DNA of 64,000 bases from an uncultured Clostridia bacterium (lineage in GTDB: Bacteria; Bacillota; Clostridia; TANB77; CAG-508). The notes beneath the pieces were generated by a model that worked only from the letters and a program-made list of their open reading frames with translations, had not been told where the DNA came from and did not search any database. Location: positions 1 to 64,000 of the forward strand of contig CASSLW010000008.1 of NCBI GenBank assembly GCA_949443285.1. Reading direction: 5' to 3'. Both the position numbers and the translations under genes were made by a program. Positions 29,295-40,056 of this stretch are shown here, in pieces; the stretch's first letter is position 1; each line of letters opens with the position of its first letter.

Positions 29295-30755
29295 CTAAAA
29301 CAAAGACGGTTCTGGTTTTTGTATTATCCCCTGTTCTTCTTTTAGTCTTTCAATTTCTTTTTTCTTTTCATCTTCTGATAAGCTGTCACCATACATTGTG
29401 TCTACTGATTTTTCTATGCTCATTACGTTTTGTCCTGGTCTAGCTTTCGACACAGTTTCCACTGTTGCTTCGAAACTTGGGTTAGCATACTCTTTGAAAT
29501 CAACCGTTGCCTCATAGTCTCCTGCTATTTTTCCTTGTGCTTTATCATATGCCTTTAAGCACGTAACTACTAACTTTGGAATAACTTTTTCAAGAACATC
29601 TAATGCTTTCCCCCTTGTGTACTGCGTTGCTTTTTCCTTTTCTCTTTGTGCATCTGCATTGTCCAATTTCTTTACATCTATTCCCAAAGTACTTGGGCTG
29701 ATTAATCCTTGCAAACACAAATCTAATGCTGTTATATAACTTTGTAGCATTCCTTCATAGTCAAAGTCGCTGTTTTCTCTTGTTATTTGGCTTCCTTTAT
29801 CTTCTGTGGCATTGCTTCCTACTTTGGCATATCTCCTGTCGAACGTGTTAGGTTCTAAGAAATCCCCATTTTTATTTTGTGGAATTAAATCATCAGGAAT
29901 ATAAGTTATTGTCTTATTATCTCTTATTGCTTCTATCCATTGACTCCACACTTCGTCAAGGCTATCAAAAGCATCTAATTTCTTTTCTAATATACTTTGA
30001 CCTCTGCCTTTAAATTTTTTTGACTTATTAAACATCATAGGCACAGCCATTATAAAGCTATTATCCTTTATTTCACTAAGTTCTTTTGTTTCTTCTAATT
30101 CTTTGTAATCACTTAGTAAATGTTCATTTTTGTATAACTCACATTTAATTCCTGATTTTGTATATTTTTCAATCAATGTGTAATTTGCATTCTTTTTATT
30201 ATATCTAGTTTTAAAATTAACACCAGTTATTCTGCTTCTTTTATAATCATAATCCACATCTTGACCACTACAAAATTCAATGATTGGATATTTGCTTATA
30301 TCTGTGTCATAACTTATCTTAAATGCACCGTCTCCGAATATAAATGTGTCAATAATTGCTTGTTTTAATGTTTCTTTAAAATCATTTTCCTTTGCTATCT
30401 CTTCCCATTTTTCTTGTGCGTCATTATTGCCTTTTACTTCTATCTTGTTAAAGCTATCCACTATTATATCAGCAAGCATATCAACTATCATAGCTGGCAG
30501 ACCTGTATGGATTTTTCTGAAATTTATCCCATTTGTGCTTATAGACGCCCAGAATTTAGCATTTCCCATTAAATCGTCGGTTTGTGTGTAGTACTGATGT
30601 AATTCAGATGCATCACCCCTATACCACAACAAATTCCTGAAACAGCTACCTTCAAACGTATTAGTTTCTTGTATTGTTATTGTATCTCCCACACTGGGTT
30701 GTATCTGTAACCAGTTTCGTATTACACTTTTTATTTTCTCGTTTACTGTTCCCAT
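29295..30755 (-). CDS. Phage portal protein
   Basis: 486 aa; RNLLWYRGDASELHQYY...AQREKEKATQYTRGKALDVLEKVIPKLV. Confidence 0.88.
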   Translation of the reverse strand: MGTVNEKIKSVIRNWLQIQPSVGDTITIQETNTFEGSCFRNLLWYRGDASELHQYYTQTDDLMGNAKFWASISTNGINFRKIHTGLPAMIVDMLADIIVDSFNKIEVKGNNDAQEKWEEIAKENDFKETLKQAIIDTFIFGDGAFKISYDTDISKYPIIEFCSGQDVDYDYKRSRITGVNFKTRYNKKNANYTLIEKYTKSGIKCELYKNEHLLSDYKELEETKELSEIKDNSFIMAVPMMFNKSKKFKGRGQSILEKKLDAFDSLDEVWSQWIEAIRDNKTITYIPDDLIPQNKNGDFLEPNTFDRRYAKVGSNATEDKGSQITRENSDFDYEGMLQSYITALDLCLQGLISPSTLGIDVKKLDNADAQREKEKATQYTRGKALDVLEKVIPKLVVTCLKAYDKAQGKIAGDYEATVDFKEYANPSFEATVETVSKARPGQNVMSIEKSVDTMYGDSLSEDEKKKEIERLKEEQGIIQKPEPSLF

Positions 30756-30768
30756 ACATTATGCTCCT

Positions 30769-30963
30769 TTAATTAATTAAATCCTCTATATATTCTTCAA
30801 GTTCTATTATGCAACCAAATAGTTGTCTTTTCTTTCTGAACTTCCAAAATGGCAATTCATTTATAGTCATTTCTAGTGTTCTAACTATCCCTTTGTTTAG
30901 CTCCACAAAGGCAGGCATAAAAGCTCCATCTTTATCTACTTTAAATAAACCTAAATCTCCCAT
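30769..30963 (-). CDS. Small hypothetical phage protein
   Basis: 64 aa between terminase and portal. Confidence 0.4.
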   Translation of the reverse strand: MGDLGLFKVDKDGAFMPAFVELNKGIVRTLEMTINELPFWKFRKKRQLFGCIIELEEYIEDLIN

Positions 30964-30966
30964 TTT

Positions 30967-32319
30967 CTAATCCTCACTTTCGTCTTTGATCAGTTTCTTT
31001 ATTACTTCCCAGTTTCCAATTTTCTTTTTGTGCGGTAACCACGCATATTGACAGCCGTTTATGCTATGGTCATTTCCGTCCTCAGGTTGATTGTTTTCAT
31101 CAAAACTATATTTGTCGCATTCTTCTATATAGTCTTTGCAAGTTTCAACAACTAAAAAATCACCAGTTCCCAACCAACTTTCTTGTAGTTGAACTCTAGT
31201 GATTATTTTTGTTTTCTTCCACGCATTCTCAAAATTATAAATTAAATTATTTTGCCTTTTAGCTTTTCTTGCTTCCATTATTGTTCCTTGGTCTGCATTG
31301 TCTATGTAGCATATTCTTGCAAAGCCCCATTCGTTTTTGAACTCTTCCATAAACTCTACAATCCACTGAACTACGTCACTTGGTGCAAATGGTATTGTTC
31401 TATCTTTGTTATTGTATGTTTTTTCTTTTAGCAATACACATTTACCGTCTACTGTTATTCCAATTCCTTCAATTGTTACTTTATCGTGGGTTTCTTTACT
31501 GTATGAAGTATCGCAGCCAACTGAAAATATTTTAAATTTAAGCTTTCTTGCTTCTTCTAGTGTTATTATGTTTTTAGGTTGTAAATCAAAGCACAATCCT
31601 GTTGCTTTTCCTCTTAGTCCTAAAATTTTATTTTTATACATTTTAGTTCCAATTGGGGTTGCATCTTTTTTCTCTTGTATGTCTTCTGCTGTTAATGCTG
31701 CATTATCATTAAAAGTAAAATACCAATGAACCCAACCTTTTACGTGTGGCTCTTTTAATTCTTTTAGTAATTCAGCTGGATAGTCTTTAATATACTTGTC
31801 TAGTGGTCTACTTTTATTTATAAACTCCTTATATATATCAAGACTGGGGTCATCTGGATTAGATGTGGTCATCATATATTTGCATCTGTGTGTTATTTCT
31901 CTCATAAACTCCATATTAGACAAGTTTACTTCGTCGAGATATACGCACCCTACTTGTCCACCTAAAACCTTTTTCCAGCGTTTCTTATCGCCATAGCCAC
32001 ATATATAAATTATCTTCTCACCCTTGTTTGTTTCATATCGTATGTGTGGCAGTCTTATTTTGTCTTTTCCTTTTGGCCAGTAATCTGCTACACCTTCAAA
32101 CTGGTCTAGCAAACCATTTTCTGCATTCACCACATTCTTTTCTGCTGTTCCTACATCTTCCCCAGCTATAACGTGAAATTTCTTGTCGGAACCTGCAACC
32201 ATACACATAAACTTAAATATTCCTACCGTTGTTTTTCCTGCCGCTGTTGTCCCCTCTAGGAACTCTCTTTTGCATTTAACTTGCAAGAACTCTTTATATT
32301 TTGCACTTAGTTTAAGCAT
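30967..32319 (-). CDS. Terminase large subunit
   Basis: FLEGTTAAGKTTVGIFKFM Walker A; YLDEVNLSNMEFMREITHR Walker B. Confidence 0.93.
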   Translation of the reverse strand: MLKLSAKYKEFLQVKCKREFLEGTTAAGKTTVGIFKFMCMVAGSDKKFHVIAGEDVGTAEKNVVNAENGLLDQFEGVADYWPKGKDKIRLPHIRYETNKGEKIIYICGYGDKKRWKKVLGGQVGCVYLDEVNLSNMEFMREITHRCKYMMTTSNPDDPSLDIYKEFINKSRPLDKYIKDYPAELLKELKEPHVKGWVHWYFTFNDNAALTAEDIQEKKDATPIGTKMYKNKILGLRGKATGLCFDLQPKNIITLEEARKLKFKIFSVGCDTSYSKETHDKVTIEGIGITVDGKCVLLKEKTYNNKDRTIPFAPSDVVQWIVEFMEEFKNEWGFARICYIDNADQGTIMEARKAKRQNNLIYNFENAWKKTKIITRVQLQESWLGTGDFLVVETCKDYIEECDKYSFDENNQPEDGNDHSINGCQYAWLPHKKKIGNWEVIKKLIKDESED

Positions 32320-32834
32320 TACACATCATCTACACTTTGCATTTGACTTAGTATATCGGTTATGGCATTTTTCTTTTCTTCTTTTTCTTTAACGTTTACA
32401 TCTAATCTATCGTTAAACATTCCCAAATGCCTTCCAAGCAGTTCTAAAGCTTGTACCTTGTCGGCTGATTTTATTTCTATTCCGTTTCTTCCTTCTTTAA
32501 TGCTTACTATTGCTTTTTTGACATTTTCTTCTAAGTCGTCTGTGTTTTTTATTTCTACTTGATTTTCTTTTACAGTTGCAAATTCTGTTGCGTTGCTAAA
32601 CGCTATCGCCGCTAATTCTTGTATTACTTTCTCTTGAGTTATTTCTGTTCTTTGTTCTATTTCCTTTTGTTTTTCCGAAATATAACTTTGAATGTTGGTA
32701 TTTGTTAGCAATTTACTTCCATTTGTTCTTGCTGTTAAATCTGATTTGCATTTTTTATAAGCAACCTTATATGCTCTTGTAGCATTAAGGTCTACTAAGT
32801 ACTCATCACAAAATCTTTTTTGTGCATCTGTCAT
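32319..32834 (-). CDS. Terminase small subunit
   Basis: MTDAQKRFCDEYLVDLNATRAYKVAYKKCK...NGSKLLTNTNIQSYI. Confidence 0.93.
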   Translation of the reverse strand: MTDAQKRFCDEYLVDLNATRAYKVAYKKCKSDLTARTNGSKLLTNTNIQSYISEKQKEIEQRTEITQEKVIQELAAIAFSNATEFATVKENQVEIKNTDDLEENVKKAIVSIKEGRNGIEIKSADKVQALELLGRHLGMFNDRLDVNVKEKEEKKNAITDILSQMQSVDDV

Positions 32835-32978
32835 ATAAGATTACCTCTCTTTCTTTTATTTTTTCTTAATTTGCTTTATCATTGTGTCAATTACCACTAC
32901 TACTATAAAAAGTGTAAGGCTGATTCCTATTGCTCCTAAGCAAAATAAAATAACATCTAAAAATATATTCCACATTTT

Positions 32979-33251
32979 CTATACTTCCTTTCTTGTAACA
33001 ACATCTATTATCTTAGCTCTTACATGGGCTTCCCAAGTATAATAAGCCCCTGACCTCGATACTATTTCGTCTTTTATCTCAAACACTACTTTTCTATGTT
33101 GAGACCTTAATATGCTGTTTACCTTTGCCATACTTTTCTTTGACTCGTCGCATTCATAGCCTCTTTGTTTTAAATATTTTACGGCTAATTTGTTTTTATA
33201 TTCACTAACTTTTTTCTCCAAGTTATCCATTCTCTTTGCTTTTATAAACAT
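32979..33251 (-). CDS. Hypothetical phage protein
   Basis: 90 aa ORF. Confidence 0.4.
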   Translation of the reverse strand: MFIKAKRMDNLEKKVSEYKNKLAVKYLKQRGYECDESKKSMAKVNSILRSQHRKVVFEIKDEIVSRSGAYYTWEAHVRAKIIDVVTRKEV

Positions 33252-33994
33252 AACTCTTCCCCTCTTTAAATTATCGAACTCATAGTTTTGTGATGTTTTA
33301 AATAATCTTTTGCGCTCCAGTATTTAAGTCCCTTTTCTTTTGCTTTATTTATGTATTCTGTTGCTGTTTGTTTTGTCCATTTTCTTGTCATTCTTCTCAC
33401 TCTCCTTAAATCCTATTTGGTTTCTTTTTTCTTTCTCTAATACATACTTATTATTTTCTGTTTGAATTTCTATATAAGCTGTTTTGTAATTTGTCTTATC
33501 TATTAAATTGCTTATTTTGTCTAATATTTTTGCTTCCATTTTGTTTCTTCCTCCTGTATTCAAAACACTTTATATAAAATTTACATTGTTCGCATTTTCT
33601 CCTAATGCAATTGTTGTAATTGAATTTATCTTTCATAGCGCACACACTTTGTACATATGGCATTATTGCATTCAAATGTTCTTATTTCGCAGTCTTGTCC
33701 TTTTCTGTTTTTGCAATTCTTACAGTGCTCTTGTATATATTTTTCTAATCTTTCTTTTGTTGTCATATGTAACACCTTCTTTTTCTATAAACACTATGCA
33801 AAACGCAATGGATTTTCATAGAACGCTATTCTACTATTCTTGCAACAAGACCGAAGAAGTAATGCATTTTTTATATTGTTGCCTTCTTATTTAATGCACT
33901 CGAACCTTTTGCTCCGCCTTCCCTTTTCTTACGTCCTGCATACTATTTATAAATAATAAAATGGAAGCCCACTCTATCTTCCAGTTATAGGGCT

Positions 33995-34069
33995 TGGTGG
34001 AAAGACTTGGAATTGAACCAAGGCACTTTGGGCTTCAACCAAATGCTCTACCAACTGAGCTATCTTTCC
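33995..34069 (-). tRNA. tRNA-Phe(GAA), prophage encoded, CCA included
   Basis: GGAAAGA/TCTTTCC acceptor, D-arm AGCTCAGTTGGTAGAGC, anticodon loop TTGAAGC, TTCAATT T-loop, ACCA. Confidence 0.95.
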
Positions 34070-34194
34070 ATATTAGAACCCACTAGGAAAGCTCTACTTG
34101 TTATATTTTTTAAACAACTTATCAAAATAAAAAGGAGGTGCTCATAATGAACACTTTATATTAATTACCTAGTATATTAATATCTAAAATACAA

Positions 34195-34225
34195 AAGAGC
34201 AAACATTTAAAACGTTTACTCTTCT
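34195..34225 (-). terminator. Terminator downstream of ArpU-like gene
   Basis: Minus strand AAGAGTAAACG...TGTTTGCTCTTTTG hairpin. Confidence 0.55.
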
Positions 34226-34290
34226 TAACCAGCTTTAATATTAAATAGGGTTCTTTATTTAATATTTCCAATTGTATATATAACATATTT

Positions 34291-34720
34291 CTAGTGTGAC
34301 TTACTGTAACTTTTTGTGACTTCTTCAAATTTTTTTAATGCTATTCCGTTTGCTCTTCTCATGTATTCATAATTATAATGCATTTCACTTGCTACTGTTA
34401 CTAGCGATTTCCCTTGTATGTATCTTTTTTCTAATATTAGTCTATATGGCTGTTCTACTTTGTCTAATTGTTCTAATATTTCTTTTTGTTTGCTATCTTC
34501 TTCTGTTATTTTTTGTAGTAATTCGTTTACATTGTCTAATAATATTGCTATTTTTTCTGCTATGCTATCTTCTACTTTTCTACTTCCGCTTCGGCATATC
34601 TGACAACGTTGCTGTTATGCTTGTTATGCTTTCTTCGTATCCTTCTATGTATTCTCTTCTGCCTTTTATCCATTCTTGATTGTATTTGTAATCTTTTAAA
34701 TCTTTTCTGTCTTTATTCAT
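34291..34720 (-). CDS. ArpU/RinA-like late transcription regulator (sigma-70 region-4-like); requires +1 shift at CGG 34586-34588
   Basis: MNKDRKDLKDYKYNQEWIKGRREYIEGYEESITSITATLSDMPK[G]SRKVEDSIAEKIAILLDNVNELLQKITEEDSKQKEILEQLDKVEQPYRLILEKRYIQGKSLVTVASEMHYNYEYMRRANGIALKKFEEVTKSYSKSH. Confidence 0.85.
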
Positions 34721-34725
34721 TTGTG

Positions 34726-34880
34726 CCTCCTTTATTTTTTATTTCTTCTAGTGTCTCTTCTATGTAGTCTGCTAGCATACTATGTGCTAGTTTATATGCT
34801 TCGTCTTTGCTTATTTGTTGTAGTGTTCTATATCTTTTTAAGTCTTTCTTTAATTTTTCTTGTATTTGTTGTGTTGTCAT
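34726..34880 (-). CDS. Small phage protein
   Basis: MTTQQIQEKLKKDLKRYRTLQQISKDEAYKLAHSMLADYIEETLEEIKNKGGTNE. Confidence 0.5.
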
Positions 34881-35050
34881 TTGTATCACACTCCTACCAG
34901 GGCTTTTGGTCTGTGTTGTTTTACTGCTCTTTCTACGGATTTCTTTTTCTGGTTTTAGACTTTTTTCTTTTGTACGTTTCTTTTATTGTAGATAACGGTA
35001 ATTTCTCTATTAAAACTTTATTTCTACTCATTTGTATCATCTCCGCTTCT

Positions 35051-35290
35051 TTACCATCTTCTTGAAAATCCGTTATGCTTTTCTAAATAATCTATTAATT
35101 CTTCTATACTATCTGTTTCACTATCTAATATAGCTGAATTTGCAGAACTCATATACTTTTTATAATCATCGAATACTTGAAATAATCTCCAATCTGCTTT
35201 TTCTAGTAAATCTGTTGCTATTGCTAAGTGAAATTTATTTGTATTAAGTACTCCTTGTATTTTTATCAACTTTTCTATTTTTTCATTCAT
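35051..35290 (-). CDS. Small phage protein
   Basis: 79 aa in early operon. Confidence 0.4.
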   Translation of the reverse strand: MNEKIEKLIKIQGVLNTNKFHLAIATDLLEKADWRLFQVFDDYKKYMSSANSAILDSETDSIEELIDYLEKHNGFSRRW

Positions 35291-35623
35291 TTTACTTTAC
35301 CTCCGCTTCTTTTACAAAATCTTTCAGCTTTTGATAATCTTTATCTCTAAATTGTTTGTTTTCATAACGTAAATTGCACGATATTTCAGTTGTTTCTATT
35401 CCTAAAAATAATTCTCCCTTTTTGCTAAAACTTATTATCTTATTTTTCTTGTCTATAAAAATAAATGTTTCTTCATCGTCATTGAATATCATTCTCCTTT
35501 ACCTCTCTTTCTTTCAAATTATGTTCTCCTTCTTCTTCATTTATTTTGTAACAGCCATTTGTTGCCCAAATACATAATGCTATTATTCCTATGATTATTA
35601 ATAATTTTATTACTGCTTCCATC

Positions 35624-35968
35624 TTATTTTACTCCTGTTTCTTTTGTTAGTTTGTTTACTGCTCTTACTAGTTCGTTAATTTTATTTCTAGTTAAATTAT
35701 TATAATAGTCAATATCAGTATTTAGCATATTTTCTACATCAGAGCAAGTATCGTTTAGTTCTTCTATTTCTTTGTTTTCTTCTATTACTTCTATTTCATC
35801 GTTTAAGTCTTCGTCTAAACATCGTTCTCCTCCTAACGTATTTTCATAGTCAGTTTTTATTTTATCATCTTGTTTGTTATATATATATACTTCATTGCCG
35901 TACTTAAACTTAAATCCGTCTTCTAATGTTCCGTTTGCTTTTTTATTTAAAATATCTATTATTTTCAT
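35624..35968 (-). CDS. Small phage protein
   Basis: 114 aa in early operon. Confidence 0.45.
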   Translation of the reverse strand: MKIIDILNKKANGTLEDGFKFKYGNEVYIYNKQDDKIKTDYENTLGGERCLDEDLNDEIEVIEENKEIEELNDTCSDVENMLNTDIDYYNNLTRNKINELVRAVNKLTKETGVK

Positions 35969-35979
35969 CTTTCTACCTC

Positions 35980-36351
35980 CTAAATTTTATATTCTGCTTG
36001 CTCGAATTGTTCGTGTGTTACTATTGATAATAATTTAACTTCATTACAATCAATTGTTATTTTAAAATCTAACATTGTTTTATCATCAAATATTTCTGCT
36101 TTAAAATCAAATACATCTCCTTTTAAATTTCTTAGATATACTATATCTTTTATTTCTATCAAGTCTATTATGTTTTTGCTGTGTTTTACTATTTCGTCTT
36201 TTAATTTATTTTTCTCTAAAACACAAGTTAAATCTCCATATTCATCTGCAATACTATCATCTAAAATATATCTGTTATCTTCTATTTCAATAATTTTATT
36301 TATGCCTTGATTTCTTGCTAATCTTACATACTCTCCAACTTTAATTTCCAT
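35980..36351 (-). CDS. Small phage protein
   Basis: 123 aa in early operon. Confidence 0.45.
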   Translation of the reverse strand: MEIKVGEYVRLARNQGINKIIEIEDNRYILDDSIADEYGDLTCVLEKNKLKDEIVKHSKNIIDLIEIKDIVYLRNLKGDVFDFKAEIFDDKTMLDFKITIDCNEVKLLSIVTHEQFEQAEYKI

Positions 36352-36582
36352 CTATTATTCCACCTTTTCTACTAATCCTGCTTGGATTAAGTCGTATATT
36401 GTATTGTCTAATTCTCCATCAAGTCTAGTAATTTTTATAATTCTATTATTATCAATTCTGTAATATACTTTGTCATCATCAGCATTTGCTAAATATACTT
36501 TTTTGAAATATCCATCAGGAAATTTTTTGAATCCAAACTTTTCTAATTCTTTTAAATCTACACTATCTTTTATTTTTAACAT

Positions 36583-36957
36583 CTATTCCACCTCCAGTAA
36601 TTCTTTTAAAATTGCTTGTTTTCCCAAATTATAATACGTATCTTTTTCAGTTATCATAGTTTCATTTAATCTATATTTTACTTTTTCAAATTTTTCTTCT
36701 ACAACCTTTTTAAGTATTGAATTTTCTCTTAAATATAAGTATTCTTTGTATTGCAGTTTAGTTATTCCTATAAGTTGTCGCTCTTGTATGTTGTCTATGT
36801 ATTTTTCGTTTAGCATATTTTCTTTTTGTATTGAATTTTCTATGTAGTTTAAGACTGTTTCTATTGCTTCTGTTCCATATACATAGCCTGCTTTTAATAA
36901 GTCTGTATCTTTTATTGCTTTTAAATATTTAACAGCTTCTTCTAATTCTTTATTCAT
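36583..36957 (-). CDS. Small phage protein
   Basis: 124 aa in early operon. Confidence 0.45.
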   Translation of the reverse strand: MNKELEEAVKYLKAIKDTDLLKAGYVYGTEAIETVLNYIENSIQKENMLNEKYIDNIQERQLIGITKLQYKEYLYLRENSILKKVVEEKFEKVKYRLNETMITEKDTYYNLGKQAILKELLEVE

Positions 36958-37165
36958 CTTTACTCCTTTATTTTATAAATATCTAAGTCACACCTATTAT
37001 AGGTATATTCCCTTGCTGTTTCTTGTCCTTTATCTAGCCTTATATCATATAGCCAATCATAAATTATGCTTTCATTGTTCATTCCTATTATTGTTCCTGT
37101 CTGATAGCCTGTCCAATCTATGTAAACTTTTACTCTATCTCCAATATTGAACTTTGGCGTATATT

Positions 37166-37807
37166 TTATATCCATTTTAGCTCCTTTACTTTTTCGTTTA
37201 TTGCTTGTAGTAATTTAGTAGTAATAGTAAAATCAAAAGGATAATCGTCTAATCCATCAATAGTAAGTACTCTAATTTCTAAATATTTCTTATCAAATTC
37301 TATTCTGCTTGGTAACTCTATATCGTCATTTACATATAAAACACTTTCTTTATCTTCTCTTAGCATTTTAAATCCTTCAGCTTCAAACATCTCATCTGCT
37401 TTACTCATTGCTTGTTCCGCCTTTTGTATTTTATAGCATGCTGCTCTTACTTCCTTATATATTTCTTGTGTTGTCCATTTTTTTCCATTAGTTCTAACAG
37501 TTATTGGTAATCTTTCTTCATAGCCTGCATAATCGTAGCAATGTGCATAATCCCATCCAATAAAGTATCCTTCTAATTTTTGGCTATCCGATATATATAA
37601 ATGATCTTCTTCGTATGTTATTCCACCATGTACCTCTATGTCTATATCGCTAATACCTTTACCAAAATATTTTGAATCTTCAGGTATTTTTATATAAGCT
37701 ACTGGATGTGTTCCTAAACTTATAATGTAATACAATAACCCAAAACAGAAACCTGTATCTAGCACTTCTATTTTTCTATTAAATTGATATTTCATTTCTT
37801 TACTCAT
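37166..37807 (-). CDS. Hypothetical phage protein
   Basis: 213 aa; HVHGGITYEED-like text: IDIEVHGGITYEEDHLY, YFIGWDYAHCYDYAGY. Confidence 0.55.
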   Translation of the reverse strand: MSKEMKYQFNRKIEVLDTGFCFGLLYYIISLGTHPVAYIKIPEDSKYFGKGISDIDIEVHGGITYEEDHLYISDSQKLEGYFIGWDYAHCYDYAGYEERLPITVRTNGKKWTTQEIYKEVRAACYKIQKAEQAMSKADEMFEAEGFKMLREDKESVLYVNDDIELPSRIEFDKKYLEIRVLTIDGLDDYPFDFTITTKLLQAINEKVKELKWI

Positions 37808-38372
37808 TACTTTCTCCCTTCAAAATTTTTAGTATTTCTTTTTCTGTTTCCCACTTTGTTAATGCTATTGTTTTGCTTCTTAGCCAGCTTTTTCTGTCTG
37901 TTGCATTCGGATTGTTTTGTATAGCATTTTCGTAATATTTTACTGTTTCTATATTGTCTTGCATATCTTTTTCTAACTTCTTAATTAGCTTTTGCTTGTC
38001 CGCTTCTAGTTGTTCGTTTTTATCTAATATTTCCATTATTTTGCTATATAATTTCAATGCTTCTTCGTTTAATTTCTCTGGTCTTACTTCTGTCATTTCT
38101 TGTATAAATTTTTCTATTTCTTCTTTACTTAACATTGTTTTTTCGTTATAAACTTTCTTTTTTACTGAAGTCAAGCCCATTAAATAATCCAATGAACAGT
38201 TAAATAATTTGCACATTTTAAGCTTTACTTCATCGCTAGGAGCATTGGAGCTGTTTTCGTAATTTGCAATACTAGATTTCCCTTTTAAACCTAGCTTTAG
38301 TGCTAACTCTCTTTGCGTTAAATTGGATTCTAATCTTAAAATTTTAATTCTATCTCCTATTAAATTATCCAC
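37800..38372 (-). CDS. XRE-family HTH protein
   Basis: RIKILRLESNLTQRELALKLGLKGKSSIANYENSSNAPSDEV. Confidence 0.85.
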   Translation of the reverse strand: MDNLIGDRIKILRLESNLTQRELALKLGLKGKSSIANYENSSNAPSDEVKLKMCKLFNCSLDYLMGLTSVKKKVYNEKTMLSKEEIEKFIQEMTEVRPEKLNEEALKLYSKIMEILDKNEQLEADKQKLIKKLEKDMQDNIETVKYYENAIQNNPNATDRKSWLRSKTIALTKWETEKEILKILKGESNE

Positions 38373-38988
38373 TTTTTCTTTCTCCTTTCTAGCTTTTATT
38401 CTCCTTATAAATTTTATTTTTAAGATTTAATATGACATTTGAGCAATTTTCTTTCCTGTTTTGCATATTAAATCTGTTTTTTTGAGATTTATTCGTTTTG
38501 GTTTATCTAATATTCCTGCTTGTACAAATGTTACTTTCTTACACTCTTTTCTGCTACAAGTAAATTGTTTTGCACAAGTATTGCACTTATTGTTCATAAT
38601 TTCATTTTCTCCTGTATTCCTAGAATTTGTTTTATTCGCTGTACTGGGTGTTCCACGTATTCGCATTCCTTTTCGCCTGTAAATAACGGTAATTCCAACT
38701 TGTTACACCCAGCACACCAGTTGTTTTTTAGTGCTTTTGCACATATTCCTGTTAGCTTTAAATATTTCATTCTTGCTCCTTCAAGTAATATTTTTTAAAA
38801 TTTACTATTGTTTCATCTTTATTTTTCTTGGTTATCCATTCTGTTTCAAATTCATAGCCTTCTTTTTTTAAGTCGTCTAATCTTGCTCCTAATTGAGTTA
38901 TTCCCAAGTCTATATAAGCTTCATAGCTTGTTATACTTCCGTATTTCTTTATATGCTCTATTATTTTTTCTTTTTGGTTTTTCATTCG

Positions 38989-39561
38989 TTATTCACTCCT
39001 TTTTTGTGGGTTCATTAAATCGTAAAACAATTTGTCTTGTTCCTCTACTGTTAACAGTTCATACTCACTTGTCTTTTTCATTTCCGAAACAATCTGAACC
39101 ACCCTTTTTGGTTTTTCTTCGATTTGCTTTTTATATTTATTAAATAAAATATAATATATATTATTTACATTATTGTTTGTGTTCACTGGCTGTTCATCTG
39201 CTGTTCGTTCGCTGTTCATTTGTTGTTCATTTGCTTGTTCACTTTTTTGATATGCGTCGTAGTTAACTATTGATATTACTGTGTATCGGCTTGTTTTTTG
39301 TTGTTCAATTTGATGTTCGTTTTCAAAACACTTTAATATACGATAAATTTTATTTTCTTGAACGTGAACAGCGTCTGATAATTTACTTCTTGATGTCAAA
39401 AGTTGACCTCTTTTTACTAAAATTTTTTCATTTCCCATAAATATTTCTTTGTCTTTGTGATTTGCTTTTAAAAGTAAATATAACCATAAATGAACATATT
39501 CGCTTTTTCCAAACCACGAAGCTTCTATTAGTTTCCTATGTATCCTTATCCAACCTTCCAC
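38989..39561 (-). CDS. Phage replisome organizer / DnaD-type replication protein N-terminus
   Basis: GWIRIHRKLIEASWFGKSEYVHLWLYLLLKANHKDKE. Confidence 0.75.
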   Translation of the reverse strand: MEGWIRIHRKLIEASWFGKSEYVHLWLYLLLKANHKDKEIFMGNEKILVKRGQLLTSRSKLSDAVHVQENKIYRILKCFENEHQIEQQKTSRYTVISIVNYDAYQKSEQANEQQMNSERTADEQPVNTNNNVNNIYYILFNKYKKQIEEKPKRVVQIVSEMKKTSEYELLTVEEQDKLFYDLMNPQKRSE

Positions 39562-39615
39562 TTATGGTCTCCTTTCGTACAATAAAGGGCTAGTAATATT
39601 GCCTAGCCCTGTTGT

Positions 39616-39987
39616 TTAATCTATTTTTTCTATTTTGTTTATGTTTTTGTACATACTGAAATATTGTAGTCTTATTCCTGTTGTAGTTATTTTATACTTG
39701 TCCCCAATAGTTAATTGATTGTATAAATCTGTACTGTTGAATTTTCCTTTCCATAATAGATCTTCAATTTTATATGTTTCACCATTATCTCCCGCAACTA
39801 AATATAAATCATCATCTCCACTTCTTTTTACATATTTATCTTTTACTACAATTTCAATTGTTTCTTCATTCTGGTAATCAACTGTACCAATATATATTGC
39901 CAAGCCCATTGTTCCTAAAAATATAATTCCTAAAACAACTCCTACTACTATTTCTATAGCTCCTTTTTCACTTTTAAATTTTCTCAT
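39616..39987 (-). CDS. Membrane-anchored phage protein
   Basis: N-term EIVVGVVLGIIFLGTMGLAIYIG TM segment. Confidence 0.45.
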   Translation of the reverse strand: MRKFKSEKGAIEIVVGVVLGIIFLGTMGLAIYIGTVDYQNEETIEIVVKDKYVKRSGDDDLYLVAGDNGETYKIEDLLWKGKFNSTDLYNQLTIGDKYKITTTGIRLQYFSMYKNINKIEKID

Positions 39988-40056
39988 TTTTCTTTTCCTC
40001 CTAATATTTTTTATAAATTAATTTTTCTTTACTCCAATTTGCTCCGTAAATGCCTT

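Noticed and set aside
34147-34164. Plus-strand mini-ORF MNTLY* behind a perfect AAGGAGG
   Set aside because: Five codons, antisense to the late operon leader; likely chance
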